Below, one piece after another: positions 28,417 through 33,664 of a stretch of DNA of 33,664 nucleotides; the first letter of the stretch is position 1, and every line of letters starts with the position of its first letter. This DNA comes from an uncultured Collinsella sp. (GTDB lineage Bacteria; Actinomycetota; Coriobacteriia; Coriobacteriales; Coriobacteriaceae), in NCBI GenBank assembly GCA_938023905.1, contig CALJCO010000119.1:1-33664 (forward strand), written 5' to 3'. Both the position numbers and the translations under genes were made by a program. The notes below the pieces were generated by a model. The model worked only from the letters and a program-made list of their open reading frames with translations. It was not told where the DNA came from and did not search any database.

Positions 28417-29595
28417 ATGAACGTACTTGTTGTCAACGCCGGTAGCTCAAGCCTTAAATATCAGCTTTTGGATACCGATACCCGCGAGGTTTTCGCCAAG
28501 GGCAACTGCGAACGTATCGGTTCGGACATGGGCATCTTTGGCCACTCCGAGAACGGCGGCGCCAAGCAAACCGAGGAGGTCCCCTTCCCGGATCACCGTT
28601 CGGCTATCGCACGTGTGCTCGAGGAGCTCGAGAAGACCGACTTTACGATCGATGGCATCGGCCACCGTATCGTTCAGGGTGGCTGGTACTTCGATGATTC
28701 CGCAGTCGTCGACGATGAGGTCATGGCTAAGATCCTCGAGGTGGCACCGCTTGCTCCGCTGCACAACTACGGCGAGGCAGCGGCAATCGAGTATTGTCGC
28801 GAGAAGTATCCGGAGCTGTCCAACGTGGCCGTCTTCGACACCTCGTTCCACATGACTATGCCCGAGGTCGCCTACACCTACGCCCTGCCCAAGGACGTGT
28901 GTGACAAGTACCACGTGCGCAAGTACGGCGCCCACGGTACGAGCCACCGCTACGAGTGGATGATGGCCAAGGAGATCCTGGGCTCGCGCTGCCACCGTCT
29001 GCTTTCGTGCCATCTGGGCAACGGTGCCTCGCTTGCCGCCATCGAGGACGGTGTATGCCGCGATACCACGATGGGCCTCACGCCGCTCGACGGCCTGATG
29101 ATGGGCACCCGTTGTGGTTCCATTGACCCGGCTACCGTGTGCTACCTGCAGCGCGAGGGCGGCTACAGCTACCAGGAAGTCGATGACATGATGAACAAGC
29201 AGTCTGGTCTGCTTGCCATCTCGGGCATCTCCAACGACGCCCGTGACATCCGTACGCGCGCCTCCGAGGGCGACGAGCGCTGCCTGCTCGCCTTTGATAT
29301 GTTCGCCTACAAGGCCATGCAGCAGGCCGGCTCCATGATCGCTTCCATGGCGGGCGTGGACACCATCACCTTTACCGCCGGCATCGGCGAGAACGACTGG
29401 TCGATCCGCAAGGCCTTCTGCGACTGCTTTGAGTGGCTGGGCGTGCGCATCGACAACAACAAGAACCGCGAGGCCGTGGGTAACGGCCCGCAGGTCATCA
29501 GCGCCGCCGGCTCTTCCGTCACGGTCATGGTCATCCCCACCGACGAGGAATACATGATCGCCCACGACGTCGAGCGCCTGACCAAGAACAACTAG
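28417..29595 (+). CDS. ackA: Acetate kinase, copy 2 (tandem paralogue)
   Basis: This 392-residue protein is exactly the length of copy 1 and aligns with it without gaps for long stretches, though many residues differ. It keeps MNVLVVNAGSSSLKYQ, GHRIVQGGWYF, APLHNYGEAA, VFDTSFHMTMP, HGTSHRY (both histidines), HLGNGASLAAIEDG, MGTRCGSIDPAT, FTAGIGEND and TDEEYMIAHDVE. AAAGGAG lies 6 bases before the ATG. Its own leader (28305-28416) is AT-rich with a small repeat AAGTT...AACTT and ends in a strong terminator after the gene. Separate control suggests that copies 1 and 2 are used under different conditions or on different acyl phosphates. Confidence 0.93.
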   Translation: MNVLVVNAGSSSLKYQLLDTDTREVFAKGNCERIGSDMGIFGHSENGGAKQTEEVPFPDHRSAIARVLEELEKTDFTIDGIGHRIVQGGWYFDDSAVVDDEVMAKILEVAPLAPLHNYGEAAAIEYCREKYPELSNVAVFDTSFHMTMPEVAYTYALPKDVCDKYHVRKYGAHGTSHRYEWMMAKEILGSRCHRLLSCHLGNGASLAAIEDGVCRDTTMGLTPLDGLMMGTRCGSIDPATVCYLQREGGYSYQEVDDMMNKQSGLLAISGISNDARDIRTRASEGDERCLLAFDMFAYKAMQQAGSMIASMAGVDTITFTAGIGENDWSIRKAFCDCFEWLGVRIDNNKNREAVGNGPQVISAAGSSVTVMVIPTDEEYMIAHDVERLTKNN

Positions 29596-29616
29596 TGCGT
29601 TCGCTTGCGATTGAAC

Positions 29617-29652
29617 AAAAGGCCTCCTGAGCAGCAGCTCAGGAGGCCTTTT
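29617..29652. terminator. Strong terminator after ackA copy 2
   Basis: A perfect 16-bp stem (29617-29632 with 29637-29652) has an AGCA loop, begins AAAAGGCC and ends in TTTTT. Confidence 0.93.
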
Positions 29653-29801
29653 TGCTAGCAGGCGGAAATTCCAGTCCCAAAGTGATCATCACCAGTAACG
29701 CCTGCGCTCCCAGCAACGACACCCATCCATTCTGATCCTCAGCTCCAGCTCGTAGCCAAGCCGCCGTCCACTCCAGATGCTCTGATTGCTACGTCGTGGC
29801 A

Positions 29802-29928
29802 GGGACCCTACAGGGTAAAGCTCTGAAAACATTCCGCAGGACGGAGGAAGCCCCCGCCGCACGTAGTGCGCAGCGGGGGCTTCCGACATGTCCGAGGACG
29901 TTTTCAGAGCTTTACCCTGTAGGGTCCC
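29802..29928 (-). repeat. Large nested palindrome downstream of pta
   Basis: A perfect 29-bp inverted repeat (29802-29830 with 29900-29928) encloses a second, 12-bp repeat (29846-29857 with 29873-29884) and an innermost CGCAC-GTA-GTGCG. The two 15-base internal sides are unpaired. The whole 127-base unit begins 16 bases after the pta stop in pta's direction. It has no long T tract. The related element at 33416-33525 shares GTCCT in the left side and TGCGGAA in the right side when both are read in the direction of their upstream gene. It could be a structured RNA, a REP/BIME-like repeat or a strong transcript end. Confidence 0.75.
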
Positions 29929-29943
29929 GAGGGGGTATGTCCG

Positions 29944-30924
29944 CTACTCAGCCATCTGAGCCTGGACGGCGGTGATGGCCACGACACCCACGATGTCGTC
30001 GGCAGAACAGCCGCGCGACAGGTCGTTGACCGGCTTGGCGATGCCCTGCAGGATGGGGCCGTAGGCGTCGGCGCCGGCGAAGCGCTGGACCAGCTTGTAG
30101 CCGATGTTGCCGGCCTCGAGGTCGGGGAACACGAGCACGTTGGCCTTACCGGCAACGGAGGAACCGGGAGCTTTGAGCTGAGCGACAGTGGGGACGATGG
30201 CGGCGTCGAGCTGCAGGTCGCCATCGATGGCGAGCTCAGGAGCCTTCTCCTTGCAGAACTTCACGGCCTCCTGGACCTTCTTGGCGACCTCGCCGCCGGC
30301 GGAGCCCATGGTGGAGTAGGAGAGCATGGCCACGTGCGGCTCAACGTTGCCCATGAAGGTGGACCAGGAGTGAGCGGAGGCGATGGCGATCTCGGAGAGC
30401 TCGTCGGAGGACGGGTTGATGTTGAGGCCGCAGTCGGCGAAGATCAACGTACCGTCGGTGCCGAACTGCGGAGTGTCGGTGCACATCACGAAGAAGGCCG
30501 AGACCAGCTTGGTACCCGGGGCGGTCTTAAGGATCTGCAGCGCGGGGCGCAGGGTGTCGGCGGTGGAGTGGCAGGCGCCGGAGACCAGGCCATCGGCATC
30601 GCCCATCTTGACCATCATGGTGCCAAAGTAGGTGGCGTCCATCACCTGGGCGCGAGCCTGCTCGATGGTGACACCCTTCTTGGCGCGGAGCTCGGCAAAC
30701 TTCTGCGCGTACTCCTCGTGCTTCTCGGCATTGCGCGGGTCGATGACGGTAGCGCCGGGAACGTTGATCTCGTCGGGGTTGCCCAAGATGACGATCTTTG
30801 CCAAGCCCTCCTCGATGATCTTGGTAGCTGCGATGATGGTGCGCGGATCTTCGCCCTCGGGCAGGACGATCGTCTTAAGGTCGGCCTTGGCGGCAGACTT
30901 CATACGGTTTAGGAAATCGCTCAT
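29944..30924 (-). CDS. pta: Phosphate acetyltransferase
   Basis: Pta converts acetyl-CoA + Pi to acetyl phosphate, feeding the two acetate kinases encoded convergently. It has 326 residues, the short Pta form without the N-terminal regulatory domain. Family segments are TIVLPEGEDPRTIIAA (about 18-33), GDADGLVSGACHSTADTLRPALQ (about 107-129), MLSYSTMGSAGG (about 200), DGDLQLDAAI, VLVFPDLEAGNIGYKLVQRF and GPILQGIAKPVNDLSRG. AAGGAG lies 5 bases before the ATG. A 9-bp hairpin lies in the leader (30978-30998). A long nested palindrome follows the stop. Confidence 0.95.
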   Translation of the reverse strand: MSDFLNRMKSAAKADLKTIVLPEGEDPRTIIAATKIIEEGLAKIVILGNPDEINVPGATVIDPRNAEKHEEYAQKFAELRAKKGVTIEQARAQVMDATYFGTMMVKMGDADGLVSGACHSTADTLRPALQILKTAPGTKLVSAFFVMCTDTPQFGTDGTLIFADCGLNINPSSDELSEIAIASAHSWSTFMGNVEPHVAMLSYSTMGSAGGEVAKKVQEAVKFCKEKAPELAIDGDLQLDAAIVPTVAQLKAPGSSVAGKANVLVFPDLEAGNIGYKLVQRFAGADAYGPILQGIAKPVNDLSRGCSADDIVGVVAITAVQAQMAE

Positions 30925-30977
30925 GTTACTCCTTACAAGCGTTTCGCTAAGCTCCAGGCACCCGGCTGTCCACGAAT

Positions 30978-30998
30978 AAACCCGCTGCTAGCGGGTTT
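30978..30998 (-). promoter_or_regulatory. Hairpin in the pta leader
   Basis: AAACCCGCT (30978-30986) and AGCGGGTTT (30990-30998) form a perfect 9-bp stem with a 3-base loop, followed on the minus strand by TATTCG. It lies 54 bases before the pta start. It resembles a terminator without a full T tract, so it may be a leader attenuator or a residual terminator. Confidence 0.5.
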
Positions 30999-31071
30999 AC
31001 CTTTCAAATATGTACGCCGCGGTGCTTGAGCTTTCCTTGTGTGGCAAGCTCATTATAGGACGCATTAGCGC

Positions 31072-31077
31072 TATAAT
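31072..31077 (+). promoter_or_regulatory. -10 box upstream of glf
   Basis: A perfect TATAAT lies 80 bp before the glf start codon. With a 17-base spacer the -35 would be CTCATT, a weak match. It is the likely promoter for glf and the overlapping glycosyltransferase. Confidence 0.55.
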
Positions 31078-31156
31078 CGCTCTGATAAATATGTCTCGAC
31101 GTATGTTCGAGAAAAAGCCCAGTTAAAAAGCGTGTGGCTTTTGACAAGGAGTATCG

Positions 31157-32359
31157 ATGCAGATTACCTCAGGCCTGCCTGAAGGCTTTAATGCCGGTGC
31201 GTACGACATGATCGTTGTCGGCGCCGGTTATGCCGGTGCCGTTTGCGCCCGCCGTCTTGCCGAAACTATCGGCTATCGTGTTGCCGTTTTGGAGCGCCGT
31301 AGCCACATTGCGGGCAATGCCTATGACTGCACTGACGAGGCCGGAATCCTGGTCCACGAGTACGGTCCGCACATCTATCACACTTTTAACGAGCGCGTCC
31401 ATAACTTCCTGTCGCGCTTTACCAAGTGGACGGACTACCAGCACAAGGTGCTCGCCAACATCAACGGCACCCTCATGCCCGTACCCTTTAACCATGCGAG
31501 CCTCAAGCTCGCCTTTGGCGATGAGCGCGGCGAGGAGCTGTACCAAAAGCTCGTGGAGACCTTTGGCAAGGACGTCAAGGTGCCCATTATGGAGCTGCGC
31601 AAGAAGAACGACCCGGATCTTGCCGAGGTCGCCGATTATGTCTATGAGAACGTCTTTTTGCATTACACCATGAAGCAGTGGGGCCAGACGCCCGACCAGA
31701 TCGACCCCTCGATCACCGGCCGCGTTCCCGTCTTTGTGGGCGATGACGATCGCTACTTCCCGCAGGCTCCTTTCCAGGGCATGCCGCAGGACGGCTATAC
31801 CGCGCTGTTCGAGCATATGCTCGATCACGATCTGATCGACGTATTCTGTGACGTAGACGCCCGTGACCTCTTTGAAATCGACGAGACCACCGTCAAGATC
31901 GACGGCAAGGTCTATGGTGGCGAGATCGTCTACACCGGTCCGCTCGACGAGCTGTTTAACCTCGACCTGGGCGCGCTGCCGTACCGCACGCTCGATATGA
32001 AGTTCGAGACGCTCGATATGGACCAGTTCCAGCCCGTGGGCACCGTCAACTACACCACGAGCGAGGACTATACGCGCATCACCGAGTTCAAGAACATGAC
32101 CGGTCAGGTTTTGCCCGGCAAGACCACCATCATGAAGGAGTATTCCAAGGCATATACGCCCGGCTCGGGCGAGACGCCGTACTACGCCATCCTGGAGCCT
32201 GAGAACCGTGAGCTCTACGAGCGCTACCTTGAGCGCGTCCAGAACCTGACGAACTTCCACCCAGTGGGTCGTCTGGCCGAGTATCGTTACTACGATATGG
32301 ACGCCGTGACCAATTCTGCCCTCGATCTTTCGGATGAGATTATCGCCTGCCATGCATAA
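31157..32359 (+). CDS. glf: UDP-galactopyranose mutase
   Basis: This flavoenzyme converts UDP-galactopyranose to UDP-galactofuranose, a precursor of cell-surface galactan. It has 400 residues. The FAD Rossmann motif is MIVVGAGYAGAVCARRLAE (about 18-36), followed by RRSHIAGNAYD and HEYGPHIYHT. The UGM core contains NHASLKLAFGDE and YTMKQWGQTPDQIDPSITGRVPV. FHPVGRLAEYRYYDMDAV, near the C-terminus, is the flavin-proximal helix pattern. The ATG has AAGGAG 7 bases upstream. The gene overlaps the following glycosyltransferase by 8 bp, so the product is probably used by that enzyme or a galactofuranosyl pathway nearby. Confidence 0.95.
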   Translation: MQITSGLPEGFNAGAYDMIVVGAGYAGAVCARRLAETIGYRVAVLERRSHIAGNAYDCTDEAGILVHEYGPHIYHTFNERVHNFLSRFTKWTDYQHKVLANINGTLMPVPFNHASLKLAFGDERGEELYQKLVETFGKDVKVPIMELRKKNDPDLAEVADYVYENVFLHYTMKQWGQTPDQIDPSITGRVPVFVGDDDRYFPQAPFQGMPQDGYTALFEHMLDHDLIDVFCDVDARDLFEIDETTVKIDGKVYGGEIVYTGPLDELFNLDLGALPYRTLDMKFETLDMDQFQPVGTVNYTTSEDYTRITEFKNMTGQVLPGKTTIMKEYSKAYTPGSGETPYYAILEPENRELYERYLERVQNLTNFHPVGRLAEYRYYDMDAVTNSALDLSDEIIACHA

Positions 32360-33383
32360 AGTCATAACATTCGGTATTCCCTCGTATAACGCCGCCAAGG
32401 ATATGGACCATTGCATCACCTCCATCTTGGAGGGGAGCAATTACGCCACCGATATCGAGATTATCGTGGTGGACGACGGCTCCAAGGACGAGACGGCCGC
32501 CAAGGCCGACGAGTGGGAGGCCCGTTATCCTGGAATCATCCGCGCGGTGCACCAGGAGAATGGCGGCCACGGTATCGCCGTCCTCTCGGGCCTGCGTGAG
32601 GCGCATGGTACGTACTATAAGGTCGTTGACTCGGACGACTGGCTCGACGGTGCGGCGCTTTCGACCATGCTGTCGATTCTGCGTGGCTTTGAGGAGCGCG
32701 ACCAGCGCGTCGACCTGTTTATCTCGAACTACGTGTACGAGAAGGTTTATGAGGGCACGCATACCGCTATTGGCTACAAGTTTGCCCTGCCGCGCAAAAA
32801 GATTTTCTCTTGGGACCAGATCGGACACTTCCGTCCCGATCAGAACCTGCTTATGCACAGCCTGTGCTATCGCACCGATGTGCTGCGTGAGTCCAATCTG
32901 CCTATGCCGGCACACACGTTCTACGTGGATAATATCTACGCATACGTGCCGCTGCCGCGCTGCAAGACCATGTACTACGCCGACATCGACCTCTATCGCT
33001 ACTTTATCGGTCGCGAGGGCCAGAGCGTCAATGAGGCCACGATGGTCAAGCGCCTGGGCCAGCAGTTCCGCGTAACGCGCATCATGATGGAATCGTTCCA
33101 CCTGTACCAGGACGTTGAGTCCTCGCGTCTGCGTTCGTACATGATGGGCTACTTCACCATGATGATGGCTATTTGCTCGGTGCTCACCAAGCTTTCCGAG
33201 GAAGATTGTGCCGATGAGCGCCTGAAGACGCTGTGGAAGGACCTGAAGGAGTACGACGAGCGCATGTATCGTCGCGCTCGCTACGGCGTGGTCGGATTCT
33301 TTACCAACCTGCATGGACGGGCCGGAGACAAAACCACACTCGGCCTATACCATCTTGCCTCAAAGATCTTCAAATTCAACTAG
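32352..33383 (+). CDS. Family 2 glycosyltransferase
   Basis: The protein has 343 residues from ATG 32352. A longer frame starting at 32334 is not needed, because the GT-A strand begins at VITFGIPSYN right after this ATG, which overlaps the glf stop. The GT2 signature is IEIIVVDDGSKDET (DDGS at 41-44) and VVDSDDWLDG (DSDD at 93-96, the metal-binding D-x-D). NGGHGIAVLSGLREAHGTYY is the typical loop between them. No transmembrane segment is evident. The C-terminus is the basic ASKIFKFN. Translational coupling with glf suggests it acts on a galactofuranose-containing surface polymer. Sugar donor and acceptor cannot be read. Confidence 0.9.
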   Translation: MHKVITFGIPSYNAAKDMDHCITSILEGSNYATDIEIIVVDDGSKDETAAKADEWEARYPGIIRAVHQENGGHGIAVLSGLREAHGTYYKVVDSDDWLDGAALSTMLSILRGFEERDQRVDLFISNYVYEKVYEGTHTAIGYKFALPRKKIFSWDQIGHFRPDQNLLMHSLCYRTDVLRESNLPMPAHTFYVDNIYAYVPLPRCKTMYYADIDLYRYFIGREGQSVNEATMVKRLGQQFRVTRIMMESFHLYQDVESSRLRSYMMGYFTMMMAICSVLTKLSEEDCADERLKTLWKDLKEYDERMYRRARYGVVGFFTNLHGRAGDKTTLGLYHLASKIFKFN

Positions 33384-33415
33384 CTGCTGAGTAATCGCTG
33401 CTGATAGGTTGACTG

Positions 33416-33525
33416 GGCCCCTTGGCCTTTAGTTTGCTACTGCGAACAGTCCTGCTCGCACGGAAAGCACATTAAGTGCTTTCCGGCTCGTGCGGAACTT
33501 GTATCAAACTAAAGGCCAAGGGGCC
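33416..33525 (+). repeat. Second nested palindrome, downstream of the glycosyltransferase
   Basis: A 21-bp inverted repeat (33416-33436 with 33505-33525) encloses a 10-bp hairpin CGGAAAGCAC (33461-33470) with GTGCTTTCCG (33476-33485) and an unpaired left side (33437-33460) and right side (33486-33504). A short TTT follows. It starts 32 bases after the glycosyltransferase stop, as the element at 29802-29928 follows pta. The two share GTCCT in the left side, GGAA at the inner stem and TGCGGAA in the right side. Confidence 0.75.
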
Positions 33526-33550
33526 TTTGCTATAAGAATCGATTGTCAGG

Positions 33551-33664
33551 CTACCTGAATTTGAAGATCTTGGACGCGCGGTACACAGGGGCCTGGGCTG
33601 AAAGGGATCTTGTTGAGTAGGTTGCCCGGTGGAGCTTGGTTATGTTTGTCGCGAGTTCCGCACG
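33551..33664 (-). CDS. Possible 3' end of a convergent gene (glycosyltransferase-like C-terminus), partial
   Basis: On the minus strand an open frame runs from the window edge to TAG at 33551. It ends VYRASKIFKFR, closely like the end of the neighbouring glycosyltransferase (ASKIFKFN). At the DNA level 16 bases, AAGATCTTCAAATTCA, are identical in both gene ends. The 37 visible residues are too few for a family call, and some codons (ATA, AGA, TCA, ACA) are unusual here, so a pseudogene remnant is possible. If real, it is the tail of another surface-polysaccharide gene converging on the nested palindrome at 33416-33525. Confidence 0.4.
   Translation of the reverse strand, partial: RAELATNITKLHRATYSTRSLSAQAPVYRASKIFKFR

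Noticed and set aside
29653..29801. Small gene between the ackA terminator and the nested palindrome
   Set aside because: A 66-codon minus-strand frame exists nearby (29689-29889) but it runs through the palindrome, has no RBS and has no recognisable sequence.
31169..32440. 423-residue antisense frame over glf
   Set aside because: It is a mirror frame of a confidently identified gene, with no RBS or domain.
33654..33664. AGTTCCGCACG at the window edge, an 11-base match to the complement of the 33416 element (part of its right side)
   Set aside because: It could be the edge of a third nested palindrome, but it is too short and cut off by the window, and it also reads as codons of the partial minus-strand frame.
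1..33664. CRISPR arrays, tRNA or rRNA genes, insertion sequences with transposase, prophage genes
   Set aside because: I looked for regularly spaced repeats, cloverleaf-type sequences and transposase or integrase motifs and found none I can support.

Overview
The window is a high-GC bacterial chromosome segment (about 60% GC by eye) with mostly textbook housekeeping genes. Several features point to the Actinomycetota class Coriobacteriia, most probably a Collinsella-like gut anaerobe: codon use, a D-aspartate ligase/aspartate racemase pair, an LPXTG-anchored C69 dipeptidase, an acetate kinase/phosphotransacetylase fermentation locus, and abundant palindromic intergenic elements. The genus call is an inference from gene content; no rRNA is present.

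Layout. (1) 1-4130, minus strand: a lysine biosynthesis operon, preceded by a clear lysine riboswitch. It runs lysA fused in frame to dapA, then dapB, then dapH (acetyl-DAP route). A divergent M20D deacetylase (4284-5471), the probable N-acetyl-DAP deacetylase, faces it. (2) 5486-9061, plus strand: a small accessory block with a HigBA-type toxin-antitoxin pair, a small membrane protein, an FxLYD-type membrane-anchored protein whose ribosome binding site lies in a 14-bp hairpin, an HTH protein and a membrane Ser/Thr kinase. (3) 9099-12712: cell-wall genes. These are a secreted coiled-coil lysozyme-like protein (minus), a palindrome-rich control region, a D-aspartate ligase and an aspartate racemase (plus). 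(4) 12838-17014, minus strand: an ECF transporter (S, S, fused A-A, T). Its first gene follows a 22-codon leader peptide with three consecutive Trp codons and an intrinsic terminator. This is a ribosome-mediated tryptophan attenuator and identifies the cargo as tryptophan or a close relative. (5) 17202-20478, minus strand: a sortase-anchored C69 dipeptidase and a lipid kinase with a translationally linked 30-residue membrane microprotein. (6) 20577-26953, plus strand: RNase D, a YugP-like zinc protease, exonuclease VII (xseA, xseB), a HIT protein, then an AT-richer LysR regulator and MFS exporter. (7) 27074-30924: two tandem, diverged acetate kinases (plus) facing phosphotransacetylase (minus). 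(8) 31157-33664: UDP-galactopyranose mutase overlapping a family 2 glycosyltransferase, and at the edge the probable C-terminal end of a convergent gene with the same terminal motif.

Regulation is the richest theme. It includes a lysine riboswitch with a translational-type platform, a Trp leader attenuator, an RBS-sequestering hairpin, clustered operators, and at least three families of long intergenic palindromes. Two of these palindromes (29802-29928 and 33416-33525) share a nested architecture and internal-loop words. They may be a structured RNA or repeat family placed just downstream of genes.
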